Assembly: GCF_006539725.1 (NCBI RefSeq) | Contig: NZ_BJNO01000002.1 | Span: forward strand, 372,001 to 436,000 | Origin: Klebsiella terrigena | GTDB taxonomy: Bacteria; Pseudomonadota; Gammaproteobacteria; Enterobacterales; Enterobacteriaceae | DNA length: 64,000 nucleotides | Direction of reading: 5' to 3' | In this document: one piece after another, positions 22,353 to 34,113 of the stretch | How positions within the stretch are numbered: position 1 is the first letter of the stretch | How the letters are laid out: every line of letters begins with the position of its first letter | Notes under the pieces: generated by a model | Databases searched by the model: none | The model's input: only the letters and a program-made list of their open reading frames with translations | What the model was told of the DNA's origin: nothing | Translations under genes and position numbers: made by a program

Positions 22353-23606
22353 CTAGTGCTTAATGCCTAACGACTCTGCCAGCTGTTTAGCCAGCTGATT
22401 TTGCTCGTCAGCGCCGTACTCCCAGAACATCGCCCCTGCCAGCCCCTTACTCTTGATATAGTCGGCCTTGAGGGCCACGGAGCGCGGGTTTTCGTAGGAG
22501 AGCGCAAACAGCGCCTTGCCGTCCGCCGACTGCACCGACAGCCACGGCACCTTCGCCTGCTCATCCCAGTGCTCGCTAAAGCGCTTGTGCGGATCGTTAA
22601 GCAGCTTCGCGACGATATCGTTGTACTTCACGTAGGTATCTTTGCTCAGATCGAAGCCGAGAGATTTGAACAGCGCGATCTGCTCGCTGCCGAAGTACGG
22701 CTGGGTGACGGGATTTTTCTGCGCATCGGGTTTGCTCCAGTCGATACCCGGCTCAACCGCCCGTTTTGGCACCCGGCCATAGAAACCGATGCCGAGGTTC
22801 ATCTGGCTCGGCTTTAAACCGGCGGCAAGATAGTTATTAACCACAAAATCGGCGCTGTACTTATCCGCTGCCGCCACCGTCGGCCAGCGCGTTGAATCGT
22901 ACAGATTCGAGTTGAAGTACTGGGTGCCGTAGGCCATGTCGTAGGTCATCAGGTTGATGTAATCCAGCAGCGGGGCGATAGCTTTGACATCGACCCAGCT
23001 TTTAGGGCTTTCGGCGTTGGCACCCACGGCGATGGTCACCAGCTTTTTATGGCCAAATGCGCCACGCAGCTCCTTCAGCAGGGCGGTGAAGTTATCGCGA
23101 TCGGCAGGCTGGCTGGCGACCAGTCCCCACGCGCCGTTGACCGGATACTCCCAGTCGAGGTCGATACCGTCGAGGCCATACTGCGCGACGATCTCCTGCG
23201 CCGAGCGGATAAACGTCGCGCGGCTCTCCTCGCTGGCCGCTGCGCCGGAAAAGCCGCGTGCGCCCCAGCCGCCAACGGAGAGCAGAACCTTCAGCTCCGG
23301 GTTCTGCTGGCGCAGGGCGGGGATTTTGCGTAAATCAGCCTGCACTTTTGGCGACAGCCAAATCTGATGCAGGCGGGCAGGGTCTTTTAGCGCCGCGTTG
23401 GTTTCATCCTTTTCGTCGTTGTAGACCAGGCCAAAGGAGTAGTTGAGGTGGGTGATCTGGCGCACGTCCAGCTTATCGATGTCGCCGCCCGGACCGGCGG
23501 TCACGTCGCCGCCGCCGTTAAAGTAGCCGACGGACATCAGGGTTTGAGCTGAGACTGCAGAAGCGCAAAGCAGGGGTAATGCTGCCAGCAAAGGCAAAAG
23601 TTTCAT
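22353..23606 (-). CDS. Secreted GH18 chitinase
   Basis: The 417-residue protein has a signal peptide cleaved after SAQ or VSA (about residue 20). It contains the GH18 substrate motif LLSVGGWG (108-115) and the catalytic DxxDxDxE motif DGIDLDWE (146-153), with Glu153 as the proton donor, plus the late YDMAYG and FWEYGADEQNQ motifs. No chitin-binding or Fn3 module is present, so it is a single-domain chitinase. It should hydrolyse chitin or chito-oligomers outside the cytosol, releasing chitobiose that the chb operon at 53-58 kb could import. The gene is not part of the E. coli order here. Confidence 0.93.
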   Translation of the reverse strand: MKLLPLLAALPLLCASAVSAQTLMSVGYFNGGGDVTAGPGGDIDKLDVRQITHLNYSFGLVYNDEKDETNAALKDPARLHQIWLSPKVQADLRKIPALRQQNPELKVLLSVGGWGARGFSGAAASEESRATFIRSAQEIVAQYGLDGIDLDWEYPVNGAWGLVASQPADRDNFTALLKELRGAFGHKKLVTIAVGANAESPKSWVDVKAIAPLLDYINLMTYDMAYGTQYFNSNLYDSTRWPTVAAADKYSADFVVNNYLAAGLKPSQMNLGIGFYGRVPKRAVEPGIDWSKPDAQKNPVTQPYFGSEQIALFKSLGFDLSKDTYVKYNDIVAKLLNDPHKRFSEHWDEQAKVPWLSVQSADGKALFALSYENPRSVALKADYIKSKGLAGAMFWEYGADEQNQLAKQLAESLGIKH

Positions 23607-23639
23607 GGACGATCCTCTTTGACATTAAAAAAGCAAACA

Positions 23640-23668
23640 CGCCACGGAATGGCGTGGCGAAAAAATAG
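23640..23668 (-). terminator. Hairpin downstream of pncA
   Basis: On the minus strand TTTTTTCGCCAC then GCCATTCC then GTGGCGTGTTTGC forms a short stem with T runs, between the pncA stop and the chitinase start. Confidence 0.5.
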
Positions 23669-23775
23669 CCCGCCCACACTATCAGCAATAGCCTGTTGAA
23701 TCTGCGAGTTAGCTCAATGAATCGCGCAGAGGAAGCGCAAGGGAGTGGCCCGAAGCGGCGGCCTCGGGCGAGGGG

Positions 23776-24417
23776 TCAGGCCTGGGTTTCCAGCCAGTCG
23801 CTGAGGGTATAGAGCGTCGCGCCGGCGGCGGCCATGGCCATAAAGGCGTGGGCGCTGTCCTGCGGCTGGATATTGACGCCGCGACAGCCGTCAGTAATCA
23901 CGTTAACGCGATATCCGAGGTTGAGCGCATCGAGCACCGTAAACTGGACGCAGTAGTCGGTCGCCAGACCCAGCACGATAAGCTCGGCGATCCCGCGCGC
24001 GCGCAGCCAGTCGTCAAGCTGAGTTTTGTGGCGATGGCCGTTGTCGAAAAAGGCGCTATAGCTATCAATCGCCGGGTTTTCGCCCTTGTGGAACACGGCG
24101 GCGATATCCTGCTGCTTAAGCAGCGGATGCAGCTCTGCGCCGGCGCTGTGCTGCACGCAGTGATCCGGCCAGAAGGTCTGCGCCAGCCCGTCGAGCTCAC
24201 CCTGCGAGTAGGGCTCGGCCTGGTGCTGGCTGGCGAAGCTGCCGTGGTTTGCCGGATGCCAGTCCTGGCTGGCGACCACGATTTCGCCGCGCGCCAGGCT
24301 CCAGTCGATCAGCCGGTTGGCGACATCAACGGTGCTATCGCCCTGCGGCACGGCGAGCGCGCCGCCCGCGCAAAAATCATTTTGTAAATCAACCAGCAGC
24401 AGTGCTCGATTGGTCAT
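23776..24417 (-). CDS. pncA: Nicotinamidase PncA
   Basis: The start at 24417 (MTNRALLLVDLQNDFCAGGA) gives 213 residues, the E. coli length; AAGGAG lies six bases upstream. An earlier ATG at 24435 overlaps the ansA stop and adds six residues. The catalytic triad is visible: Asp10 in LLVDLQNDF, Lys in FHKGENP and Cys in ATDYCVQFT. The metal site residues are in SQDWHPANHGSF. The enzyme deamidates nicotinamide to nicotinate for NAD salvage. It follows ansA by ten bases and is probably co-transcribed. Confidence 0.97.
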   Translation of the reverse strand: MTNRALLLVDLQNDFCAGGALAVPQGDSTVDVANRLIDWSLARGEIVVASQDWHPANHGSFASQHQAEPYSQGELDGLAQTFWPDHCVQHSAGAELHPLLKQQDIAAVFHKGENPAIDSYSAFFDNGHRHKTQLDDWLRARGIAELIVLGLATDYCVQFTVLDALNLGYRVNVITDGCRGVNIQPQDSAHAFMAMAAAGATLYTLSDWLETQA

Positions 24418-24427
24418 CATCAGCTCC

Positions 24428-25444
24428 TTACTCATCGGGAGTCAGCTCGCCGCGCAGGTTTTCCTGCATCAGGCGGCGAATGGCCTCAACGTCCAGATTC
24501 TGGCTCAGCAGGTAGTGCAGCTTGGTCAGCGTCGCCTCGACGGTCATATCGAAACCGCCGATCACGCCCGCCTGGGCGAGGGCGTTGCCGGTGGCATAGC
24601 CCCCCATGTTGACCTTGCCGGACATACACTGCGTCAGGTTAATGACCACAATCCCGCGCTGGCTGGCTTCGGTCAGAACCTGAATAAACTCGCCGTTCTG
24701 CGGGGCGTTACCGACGCCGTAAGAGCGCAGGATCAGCGCCTTCACCGGCTGACGGAGGAAGTTGCGCACCACGTCGGCGGAGATCCCCGGGTAAATCGTC
24801 ACCACGCCGATCGGCTGCGGCGTAATCGGGTGCACGATCAGCTCGCCCACGCCGTGCGGTGCCGGCGGCGTCCCGAGGCGGCGAATGTGGATCCCGGCCT
24901 CCAGCAGCGGCGCCAGGTTAGGCGAAGCAAAGGCGTTGAAGCCGTCGGCATGGGCTTTGGTGGTGCGGTTGCCGCGATAGAGGCAGTTGTTGAAAAACAG
25001 CGCCACTTCGTTAATCGGATAGTTCGCGGCAACGTACAGCGCGTTCAGCAGATTGATCTGCCCGTCGGAGCGCAGCTCTGCCAGCGGGATTTGTGACCCT
25101 GTCACAATTACCGGCTTGCCCAGATTCTCCAGCATGAACGACAGCGCCGAGGCGGTAAACGCCATGGTGTCGGTGCCGTGGAGGATCACGAAGCCATCAT
25201 ACTCATCATAGTGGGCGCGGATGTCTTCCGCGATATGCTGCCAGTCCTCCGGCGTCATATCGGACGAATCCATCAGCGGGGCATATTCGTGAATGGTAAA
25301 GTCCGGCATCTCCGGACGGTGGAACTCAGGCATCAGTGCGAGCTGACGCTGCAGGTGGCCGGAAACGGGGATATAGCCGTGTTCGGAGCGCTGCATACCG
25401 ATGGTCCCACCGGTGTAGGCAACGTAAATCGATTTCTTTTGCAT
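24428..25444 (-). CDS. ansA: Cytosolic L-asparaginase I
   Basis: The true start is at 25444 (MQKKSIYVAYTGGTIGMQRS), giving 338 residues. The frame remains open 151 codons further to 25897 because ERIC repeats upstream happen to lack stops. The two asparaginase active-site loops are present: YTGGTIG with nucleophile Thr14 and HGTDTM with Thr91/Asp92. No signal peptide is seen, in line with the low-affinity cytosolic type I enzyme. It releases aspartate and ammonia from asparagine. The array of ERIC elements occupies its upstream region, so its promoter must lie within about 55 bases or in the repeats. Confidence 0.97.
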   Translation of the reverse strand: MQKKSIYVAYTGGTIGMQRSEHGYIPVSGHLQRQLALMPEFHRPEMPDFTIHEYAPLMDSSDMTPEDWQHIAEDIRAHYDEYDGFVILHGTDTMAFTASALSFMLENLGKPVIVTGSQIPLAELRSDGQINLLNALYVAANYPINEVALFFNNCLYRGNRTTKAHADGFNAFASPNLAPLLEAGIHIRRLGTPPAPHGVGELIVHPITPQPIGVVTIYPGISADVVRNFLRQPVKALILRSYGVGNAPQNGEFIQVLTEASQRGIVVINLTQCMSGKVNMGGYATGNALAQAGVIGGFDMTVEATLTKLHYLLSQNLDVEAIRRLMQENLRGELTPDE

Positions 25445-25499
25445 AACATCGCTTAGGTTGTACGTAGACAGGCGCAGTATAAAGTGGTCGCGAAAAAAA

Positions 25500-25628
25500 T
25501 ACCCGTCATACTTCGAGCTGCAGATGCGTTGGCGGCGCTTGCTCACCCCAGTCACATAGTGGCCTATGCTCCCGGGGATTCGCTCACTTGCCGCCTTTCT
25601 GCAACTCGAATTATTTAGGGTATACCCG
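25500..25628. repeat. ERIC element, copy 1
   Basis: The full 129-base element starts TACCCGTCATACTTCGAGCTG and ends TTAGGGTATACCCG. Its core GCTCACCCCAGTCACATAG and CCCGGGGATTCGCTCACTT is the reverse complement of the enterobacterial repetitive intergenic consensus. Confidence 0.9.
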
Positions 25629-25739
25629 TTATTCGGGTTACAGATGTGCTGGCTGCGTATGCTCGCCCCGTGGCCTGTGCTCTCGGGGATTCGCTCACTT
25701 GCCGCCTTTCTGCAACTCGAATTATTTAGGGTATATCCG
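25629..25739. repeat. ERIC element, copy 2 (111 bases, core deletion)
   Basis: Same ends as copy 1 but the central AGTCACATA segment is lost (nine bases relative to copy 3). The right half matches copy 1 exactly over about 45 bases, while the left half matches copy 3. Confidence 0.88.
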
Positions 25740-25859
25740 TTATTCGGGTTACAGATGTGGTGGCTGCGTATGCTCGCCCCGGTCACATAGTGGCCTATGC
25801 TCCCGGGGATTCGGCCACTTGCCGTCATCTTGCAGCCGGAATTATTTAGGGTATACCCG
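25740..25859. repeat. ERIC element, copy 3
   Basis: A 120-base copy with left end like copy 2 and a more diverged right end (CGGCCACTTGCCGTCATCTTG). Ends TTAGGGTATACCCG. Confidence 0.88.
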
Positions 25860-25918
25860 TTAACTTGAATGCAGATATGTTGGTTGGATTTGCTCACCCC
25901 GGCCTGTGGCCGGGGTTT
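25860..25918. repeat. Half ERIC element ending in a hairpin
   Basis: Left-half ERIC sequence (TTAACTTGAATGCAGATATG...TTGCTCACCCC) stops at the core and runs into the palindrome CCCCGGCCTGTGGCCGGGG (25900-25918), which lies just past the sppA stop and may serve as its terminator. Confidence 0.75.
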
Positions 25919-25936
25919 GCTGTCGAACGAGGAGGG

Positions 25937-27790
25937 CTAGCGGATATTGGCGCAGGTTAAGCAGAAGGCGTAGCGGTTCTGCGGATCGTTAAACGCCGCC
26001 AGCTTGTCGCTTTCGGCTTTCACCGCATTAGCGGCGGCCGCGACGGGCGCAGGCAGCCAGGCCTGCAGCGCCGTCGGCAGAGAGGCGCGAACGGAGCCGG
26101 TCAGGCTATCAACCACCATTGAGAAGAAGGTCGGATCTTCCTGGTAGTAGTCGATGTGCCACTGCTTCAGCTTCGCCAGCTCAGCGGCTTTCGCCACCGC
26201 GTCATCGAAGTCGCCGAGGCTATCCACCAGGCCGTTGGCTTTGGCATCTTCACCGGTCCAGACGTGGCCTTGGGCAATCTGGTCAACTTTCTCCGGCGTA
26301 CTCTTACGCGCGTTAGCCACCAGAGTAATAAAGCGCTTATAGCCGTTCTCAATGCTCATCTGCATCATCTGCTGCACTTCTGGCGGCAATGATTTGGTGG
26401 TGGAAACATCCGCCAGCGGCGACGTTGATACGCCGTCGGTATGCACGCCGATAGAGCCGAGGGTGTTTTCAACGGTGTTGATCACGCCAAAGATGCCGAT
26501 TGAACCGGTGAGGGTGCTCGGGTTCGCCACGATGTAGTCCGCAGGGGTAGAGATCCAGTAGCCGCCGGAGGCTGCCATGCCGCCCATGGAAACCACCACC
26601 GGTTTGCCTGCCGCTTTCGCCGCCGCCAGCTCTTCGCGAATCACTTCCGAAGCGCTGACGCTGCCGCCGGGGCTGTTAACGCGCAGCACGATGGCTTTCA
26701 CCTTCGGATCGAGGCGCGCATCGCGGATCTGGGCCGCGGTGGTATCGCCGCCGACGTTGCCCGGCGTTTCTTCACCGTCCATGATCGCGCCGTTGGCGAA
26801 GATAACCGCAATCGAGGCGCCCTGGTCGGAAGGCGTCTTAACGCTGTAATCGTAATAGCTGATGGCGCGATAGTTGTTATCCGCCTTGCTCCAGCCAAAC
26901 TGTTTGGTCAGCGCCTTTTCGATGTCGGTGGAGGTTGCCAGCTCGTCAACCAGCTTGCTGTCCAGGGCGTATTTCGCCGTATCACCATCGACCTTACGCA
27001 GGCCGTCGAGCACGCCCTGAGCGCCGGGGAAGAGCTGCTGGGCGGTGATCTGCCGGTTGGCAGCGATGGTATTGAGATAGTTCTGCCACAGCTCGCCTAT
27101 CCAGCGGCCGTCGGCTTCACGGGCGGCAGGAGACATATCGTCGCGGATAAACGGCTCGACCGCTGACTTGTAGGTGCCGACGCGGAAAACGTGGGTTGAG
27201 ACCTTCAGCTTGTCGAGCAGCGATTTGTAGTACAGGCCGTTAGTGGCAAAACCGTGCAGATCGACTTCGCCCTGCGGCGAGAGCCAAATTTTATTGGCGA
27301 AGCTTGCCAGATAGTACTGCCCCTGGCTGTAGCTGCTGCCGACGGCGTAGACCGGCTTGCCGCTATCGCGGAATTCGCGCAGCGCTTTACCGATGTACTG
27401 CATCGACGGCTGGTCACCGCCGGCAAAATTTTTCAGATCCAGCACGATACCCGTGATATTACGGTCGTCTTTGGCCTGACGGATGGTTTGTACGATATCA
27501 AACAGCGAGTTTTCCTGCAGGCGATCGGAGCTGGCGCCAAACAGCTGACGGCCAATGACCCCAAGCTTGCTGCTGGCTGAAGGCTTGTCGACCACCACGC
27601 CGGTGATATTCATCAGCAGCGCGCCGCGGGCGGCATGCTCGGTAGTGGTGCTGCTGAACTGCGCCCAGATGCCGAAGCAAACCAGCACCAGCAGCAGGAA
27701 AACCAGGTTCAGCGCGAGCTGACGAACAAAATTAAGTACTCGCCACGTCCATTTAAAAAATCCGGCAATCAGTCGCCAAAGGGTTCGCAT
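25937..27790 (-). CDS. sppA: Signal peptide peptidase SppA (protease IV)
   Basis: The 617-residue protein has a single N-terminal membrane anchor (about 25-47, [19 protein letters not shown]). It is a tandem duplication of the S49 domain. The catalytic lysine lies in [11 protein letters not shown] in the first domain and the nucleophilic serine in [11 protein letters not shown] in the second, the arrangement of E. coli SppA (Lys209/Ser409). It degrades released signal peptides at the periplasmic face of the inner membrane. The tail CLTCANIR is the usual one. It is divergent from ydjA. Confidence 0.97.
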   Translation of the reverse strand: MRTLWRLIAGFFKWTWRVLNFVRQLALNLVFLLLVLVCFGIWAQFSSTTTEHAARGALLMNITGVVVDKPSASSKLGVIGRQLFGASSDRLQENSLFDIVQTIRQAKDDRNITGIVLDLKNFAGGDQPSMQYIGKALREFRDSGKPVYAVGSSYSQGQYYLASFANKIWLSPQGEVDLHGFATNGLYYKSLLDKLKVSTHVFRVGTYKSAVEPFIRDDMSPAAREADGRWIGELWQNYLNTIAANRQITAQQLFPGAQGVLDGLRKVDGDTAKYALDSKLVDELATSTDIEKALTKQFGWSKADNNYRAISYYDYSVKTPSDQGASIAVIFANGAIMDGEETPGNVGGDTTAAQIRDARLDPKVKAIVLRVNSPGGSVSASEVIREELAAAKAAGKPVVVSMGGMAASGGYWISTPADYIVANPSTLTGSIGIFGVINTVENTLGSIGVHTDGVSTSPLADVSTTKSLPPEVQQMMQMSIENGYKRFITLVANARKSTPEKVDQIAQGHVWTGEDAKANGLVDSLGDFDDAVAKAAELAKLKQWHIDYYQEDPTFFSMVVDSLTGSVRASLPTALQAWLPAPVAAAANAVKAESDKLAAFNDPQNRYAFCLTCANIR

Positions 27791-27955
27791 GTATTCTCCC
27801 TAACATTATCAAAAGTGGGCTAACCGCAGGGGCTGCCGCGTCTGGCTATCCTAAAGAGACCATCGGCGCTTGTCAGCAGGAATCACCCGTCGGGCTGTAA
27901 CAAAATTCGTGTGCATGTTAATTTTATGAAAAATAACCTCACAGGAGTCACATAG

Positions 27956-28507
<552 letters not shown>

Positions 28508-28516
28508 GGATAAATT

Positions 28517-28541
28517 GCCCGGCAGGCGACTGCCGCCGGGC
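28517..28541. terminator. Hairpin between convergent ydjA and phoC
   Basis: GCCCGGCAG, GCGAC and TGCCGCCGGGC form a GC stem ten bases past the ydjA stop, with no T run. Confidence 0.6.
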
Positions 28542-28552
28542 TGCTTCAGGCG

Positions 28553-29302
28553 CTACTTCTGCTGCTTAGCAAACTCATCTTTCGCTTTCTGCAGCTGCTG
28601 CTGGAAAGCCGGGTTGGTATGCAGCGTCGCGACGACCGCCGAGCCGACAATGCGCGCGGCGTCGACGTCACTTTGCCAGTGATAGCCGCAGATCACCCGG
28701 CTCTCGCCGAGCTCGTAGCCGCGCTTGAGAATCTCATTCTGCCGCTGCGGGTTAACTTCGGCCAGCACCAGCGCCGTGGCCCAGCCGATAGAGGTATGGC
28801 CGGAAGGATAGGAGCCATTCTTCGACAGCTTATCCTGCTCGGTGGTGTTGCAGGTGGCGACGCCGTAAAACGCGAACGGACGAATGCGCATGTACTTCTC
28901 TTTCGCCCCGCGGGTCGCCAGGTCGCCGGCATCTTCAATCATATTGGTCAGCAGCTTGTGCAGCGCCGGCGCGTCCTTTTCGGTGATCGGGGAGCCGAAT
29001 GCGCCGGAGAAGGCGTTCGCCACGCCGCCTGCGCTGAGGTTTGCGTCCTCTGCCGCCAGCTTACCGCGCTCGGTGGCCCGCAGCAGACGTCCTTTTTCAT
29101 ACATCGCCTGATCGTTTAAAAAGGCGATGCTGCCCACTTCCGGCGGCGGCGGCAGGAGCGCCAGGCTATCGATGGCCTGAGCATTTTTCAGGTAGTAGAG
29201 GTCAGGTTTAGTCGTGGCATCGTTACCCGTTGCCGTCAGGGCAAAAGCGTTAACGGAGAAGAGGCCTGCCAGGCAAAGGGCGAGAACGCGCTTTTTCATC
29301 AA
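28553..29302 (-). CDS. phoC: Class A non-specific acid phosphatase (PhoC/PhoN type)
   Basis: The 249-residue precursor has a signal peptide ending at AFA (about 20-21). It shows the full class A signature: KEKYMRIRP (K-x6-RP), GSYPSGHTS (PSGH) and [19 protein letters not shown] (SR-x5-H-x3-D). PhoC of Morganella morganii has the same length and nearly the same core. The enzyme removes phosphate from many organic esters in the periplasm. It is absent from E. coli K-12 at this place. It is divergent from selD. Confidence 0.95.
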   Translation of the reverse strand: MMKKRVLALCLAGLFSVNAFALTATGNDATTKPDLYYLKNAQAIDSLALLPPPPEVGSIAFLNDQAMYEKGRLLRATERGKLAAEDANLSAGGVANAFSGAFGSPITEKDAPALHKLLTNMIEDAGDLATRGAKEKYMRIRPFAFYGVATCNTTEQDKLSKNGSYPSGHTSIGWATALVLAEVNPQRQNEILKRGYELGESRVICGYHWQSDVDAARIVGSAVVATLHTNPAFQQQLQKAKDEFAKQQK

Positions 29303-29526
29303 AATTTCCTTTCGTTGTTATCACTCCAGAGAGAGCAGAACGTTTTACTGTCACATTTCTGTCATCTTTTAGTTAAAGTTAAAATGACGCTGAAAAAATT
29401 GTTCTCTATCGCAAAATCGCATATTTGTCTGCTTAATGAGCAACTATTCGCGATTTCAGACTGTCGTACTTACCACCTTGACGTTTGGGCGCTACCATAG
29501 CGGGATTGCAATGACAGGAGATGTCC

Positions 29527-30570
29527 ATGAGCGAGCAAGCTATTCGTTTAACGCAATACAGCCACGGAGCCGGTTGCGGGTGTAAAATTTCCCCTAAAGT
29601 GCTGGAAACTATCCTTAAAAGTGACCAGGCAAAATTTATTGACCCCAATCTGCTGGTGGGCAACGAAACCAGCGACGATGCGGCGGTCTACGACCTGGGC
29701 AATGGCACGTCCATCATCAGCACCACCGACTTCTTTATGCCGATTGTCGACAGCCCGTTCGACTTTGGCCGCATTGCCGCGACTAACGCCATCAGCGATA
29801 TTTTCGCCATGGGCGGCAGGCCGATTATGGCGATAGCGATCCTCGGCTGGCCGATTAATACCCTGGCGCCGGAAATCGCTCGTGAAGTGGTTGACGGCGG
29901 CCGCTTTGCCTGCCAGCAGGCGGGGATCGCGCTGGCCGGCGGCCACTCCATTGACGCGCCGGAGCCGATTTTTGGCCTCGCGGTGACCGGCGTGGTGCCC
30001 ACCGAGCGGATCAAGAAAAACAGCACCGCCGAGGCGGGATGCCGGCTGTTCCTCAGCAAACCGCTGGGGATCGGCGTGCTGACCACCGCCGAGAAAAAAT
30101 CGCTGCTCAAGCCTGAGCATCAGGGGCTGGCTACCGAAACCATGTGTCAGATGAACCTCGCTGGCGCCGCGTTTGCCAATATCGACGGCGTGAAGGCGAT
30201 GACCGACGTCACCGGCTTTGGCCTGCTTGGCCACCTGAGCGAGGTGTGCCGCGGGGCGGGCGTACAGGCGCAGCTGAACTATGCCGACATCCCCAAACTG
30301 CCGGGCGTGGAGGAGTACATTCTCGCCGGCGCGGTTCCCGGCGGCACCGGACGCAATTTCGCCAGCTACGGCCATCTGATGGGCGAAATGCCCGCGGAGT
30401 GGCGCGATCTGCTGTGCGATCCGCAAACCTCCGGCGGCCTGCTGCTGGCGGTCTCGCCGGAAGCTGAAGCCGAGGTCCGCGCGGCGGCAGAGGCGTCCGG
30501 CGTGACGCTGGCCGCTATCGGCGAGCTGGTTACCGCCCGCGGCGGACGCCCCATGATCGAGATCCGTTGA
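29527..30570 (+). CDS. selD: Selenophosphate synthetase SelD
   Basis: The start at ATG 29527 is supported by AGGAG six bases upstream and gives 347 residues; ATG 29521 overlaps the ribosome binding site. The active-site Cys17 and Lys20 are present in GAGCGCKIS (the cysteine version, not selenocysteine). Glycine-rich ATP-binding segments follow ([25 protein letters not shown]). The enzyme makes selenophosphate from selenide and ATP for selenocysteine and selenouridine tRNA. topB starts four bases after the stop, so they form one operon as in E. coli. Confidence 0.98.
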   Translation: MSEQAIRLTQYSHGAGCGCKISPKVLETILKSDQAKFIDPNLLVGNETSDDAAVYDLGNGTSIISTTDFFMPIVDSPFDFGRIAATNAISDIFAMGGRPIMAIAILGWPINTLAPEIAREVVDGGRFACQQAGIALAGGHSIDAPEPIFGLAVTGVVPTERIKKNSTAEAGCRLFLSKPLGIGVLTTAEKKSLLKPEHQGLATETMCQMNLAGAAFANIDGVKAMTDVTGFGLLGHLSEVCRGAGVQAQLNYADIPKLPGVEEYILAGAVPGGTGRNFASYGHLMGEMPAEWRDLLCDPQTSGGLLLAVSPEAEAEVRAAAEASGVTLAAIGELVTARGGRPMIEIR

Positions 30571-30574
30571 TTAC

Positions 30575-32533
30575 ATGCGGCTGTTTATTGCAGAAAAACC
30601 GAGCCTCGGCCGCGCCATCGCCGAGGTGTTACCCAAGCCGCATCGCAAGGGTGACGGCTATATTGAGTGCGGCAACGGGCAGGTGGTCACCTGGTGTATT
30701 GGCCATCTGCTGGAGCAGGCGCAGCCGGATGTCTACGACGGGCGCTACGCGCGCTGGAACTTGGTCGATCTGCCCATCGTCCCGGATAAGTGGCAGCTAC
30801 AGCCGAAACCCTCGGTCAGCAAACAGCTTAACGTTATCAAGCGGCTGCTGGGCGACGCCGAGGAGGTGATCCACGCCGGTGACCCGGACAGAGAAGGTCA
30901 GTTGCTGGTGGATGAAGTTCTCGACTATCTGCAGCTGGCGCCGGAAAAGCGTCAGCAGGTGCAGCGCTGCCTGATAAACGATCTTAACCCGCAGGCGGTT
31001 GAGCGGGCGATTTCTCGCCTGCGCGCCAACAGCGAATTTATTCCGCTCTGCGTATCGGCGCTGGCCCGCGCGCGCGCCGACTGGCTGTACGGGATCAACA
31101 TGACCCGCGCCTACACGCTGCTCGGGCGCAACGCGGGCTATCAGGGCGTGCTCTCGGTCGGGCGCGTGCAGACGCCGGTGCTCGGGCTGGTGGTGCGCCG
31201 TGATGAAGAGATCGAGAACTTTGTGGCGAAGGATTTCTTCGACGTGAAAGCGCATATCGTCACTCCCCAGGACGAGCGCTTTGTCGCGACCTGGCAGCCG
31301 AGCGATGCCTGCGAATCCTGGCAGGATGATGAAGGACGCCTCCTGCATCGCCCGCTGGCCGAACACGTCGTCGCGCGAATTACCGGCCAGCCGGCGCTGG
31401 TCACCGCCTACAACGATAAGCGGGATTCGGAGCCCGCTCCGCTGCCGTTTTCGCTCTCTGCGCTGCAGATTGAGGCCGCAAAGCGTTTTGGCTTCAGCGC
31501 GCAAAACGTGCTGGATATTTGCCAGAAGCTCTACGAGACCCACAAGCTTATCACCTACCCGCGTTCGGACAGCCGCTACCTGCCGGAGGAGCATTTCGCC
31601 GGTCGCCATACGGTACTCAACGCCATTGGCGTCCACGCGCCGGATTTACTGCCCCAGCCGGCGGTTAACCCGGGGATCCGCAACCGCTGCTGGGACGATA
31701 AAAAGGTTGATGCGCACCATGCCATCATTCCCACCGCGCGCAGCAGCCAGGTGCGGCTGACGGAGAACGAGATCAAGGTCTACGGCCTGATCGCGCGTCA
31801 GTACCTGATGCAGTTTTGCCCGGACGCGGTGTTCCGCAAATGCCAGATTGACCTTGAAATCGCCAACGGCAAGTTTGTCGCCAAGGCGCGCTTCCTCGCC
31901 GAGGCTGGCTGGCGGGCGCTGCTGGGTAATAAAGAGCGCGACGAAGAGAACGACGGTACGCCGCTGCCGGTGGTGGCGAAAGACGATGAGCTGCTGTGTG
32001 AGAAGGGCGAAGTGGTGGAGCGGCAAACCCAGCCGCCGCGCTATTTTACCGACGCGACGCTGCTCTCTGCGATGACCGGGATTGCCCGCTTCGTGCAGGA
32101 TAAGGATCTGAAGAAGATCCTGCGCGCCACCGACGGTCTGGGCACCGAGGCGACCCGCGCCGGAATTATTGAGCTGTTGTTTAAGCGCGGCTTTTTAGTC
32201 AAGAAAGGGCGCTATATCCACTCGTCGGACGCGGGACGGGCGCTGATCCACTCCCTGCCCGAAATGGCCGCTCGGCCGGATATGACCGCGCACTGGGAAT
32301 CGGTGCTGACGCAAATCAGCGAAAAGCAGTGCCGCTATCAGGACTTTATGCAGCCGCTGGTGGGAACGCTGTATCAGCTTATCGACCAGGCGCGCAGCAC
32401 GCCCGCGCGTCAGTTCCGCGGTATCGTTGCGCCGGGTGGCGCTAAGAAAGCGTTCAGTAAAGGCAAGCCAGGGGCGAAGGCCAAGGGCAAGGGCAAGAAG
32501 CCGGCGGCGGATGCGCCTGCCGACAATCCATAA
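30575..32533 (+). CDS. topB: DNA topoisomerase III
   Basis: The 652-residue type IA topoisomerase has the Toprim acidic motif DPDRE (103-107) and the catalytic tyrosine Tyr328 in [11 protein letters not shown] lysine-rich tail (about 620-652, [16 protein letters not shown]) is typical of the DNA-binding C-terminus; there are no zinc fingers, as in E. coli Topo III. It decatenates single-stranded intermediates during replication and recombination with RecQ. It is four bases downstream of selD and ends in an intrinsic terminator. Confidence 0.98.
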   Translation: MRLFIAEKPSLGRAIAEVLPKPHRKGDGYIECGNGQVVTWCIGHLLEQAQPDVYDGRYARWNLVDLPIVPDKWQLQPKPSVSKQLNVIKRLLGDAEEVIHAGDPDREGQLLVDEVLDYLQLAPEKRQQVQRCLINDLNPQAVERAISRLRANSEFIPLCVSALARARADWLYGINMTRAYTLLGRNAGYQGVLSVGRVQTPVLGLVVRRDEEIENFVAKDFFDVKAHIVTPQDERFVATWQPSDACESWQDDEGRLLHRPLAEHVVARITGQPALVTAYNDKRDSEPAPLPFSLSALQIEAAKRFGFSAQNVLDICQKLYETHKLITYPRSDSRYLPEEHFAGRHTVLNAIGVHAPDLLPQPAVNPGIRNRCWDDKKVDAHHAIIPTARSSQVRLTENEIKVYGLIARQYLMQFCPDAVFRKCQIDLEIANGKFVAKARFLAEAGWRALLGNKERDEENDGTPLPVVAKDDELLCEKGEVVERQTQPPRYFTDATLLSAMTGIARFVQDKDLKKILRATDGLGTEATRAGIIELLFKRGFLVKKGRYIHSSDAGRALIHSLPEMAARPDMTAHWESVLTQISEKQCRYQDFMQPLVGTLYQLIDQARSTPARQFRGIVAPGGAKKAFSKGKPGAKAKGKGKKPAADAPADNP

Positions 32534-32535
32534 TC

Positions 32536-32561
32536 AAAGACCCCGCAGGCGGGGTCTTTTT
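32536..32561 (+). terminator. Intrinsic terminator after topB
   Basis: AAAGACCCCGC, AGG and CGGGGTCTTTTT, immediately after the stop. Confidence 0.88.
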
Positions 32562-32580
32562 CGTTGGGCTCCGTCAGCGG

Positions 32581-32609
32581 CTCTCCCGGAAAAGCGCGAC
32601 CCGGGAGAG
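32581..32609 (-). terminator. Hairpin downstream of gdhA
   Basis: CTCTCCCGG and CCGGGAGAG form a nine-base stem nine bases past the gdhA stop; no T run. Confidence 0.55.
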
Positions 32610-32617
32610 TCAGCGGA

Positions 32618-33980
<1,363 letters not shown>

Positions 33981-34003
33981 AGTTGTGGTTGCGTTTATAC
34001 ATG

Positions 34004-34113
34004 TCATCCTTCAGCCCGCCTCCCGGCGCTGCAGCGCTCGCTTACCCCGTGCGCTTACTCGCGTAAGCTGCCGGAGAACGACTCTCTTGCCGCCTCGATG
34101 CAACCTGAATGAT
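34004..34113. repeat. Degenerate ERIC-like element upstream of gdhA
   Basis: The stretch from CATCCTTCAG to CTTGCCGCCTCGATGCAACCTGAATGATTTT follows the ERIC pattern. The core CGCTTACCCCGTGCGCTTAC and GTAAGCTGCCGG keeps the inverted arms GCTTAC/GTAAGC. It is much more diverged than the ansA copies and would lie in the gdhA leader or promoter. Confidence 0.6.

Noticed and set aside
25566-25863. Short repeat-coding frames inside the ERIC array, considered as a repeat protein
   Set aside because: The periodic peptides simply follow the ERIC units in all frames and have no start signals.
25445-25897. N-terminal extension of ansA by 151 codons
   Set aside because: The sequence is ERIC repeats, the extension has no match to asparaginases, and the conserved start MQKKSIYVAY lies at 25444.
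25500-25918. CRISPR array
   Set aside because: Units of 111-129 bases with no short repeat/unique spacer alternation; they match ERIC.
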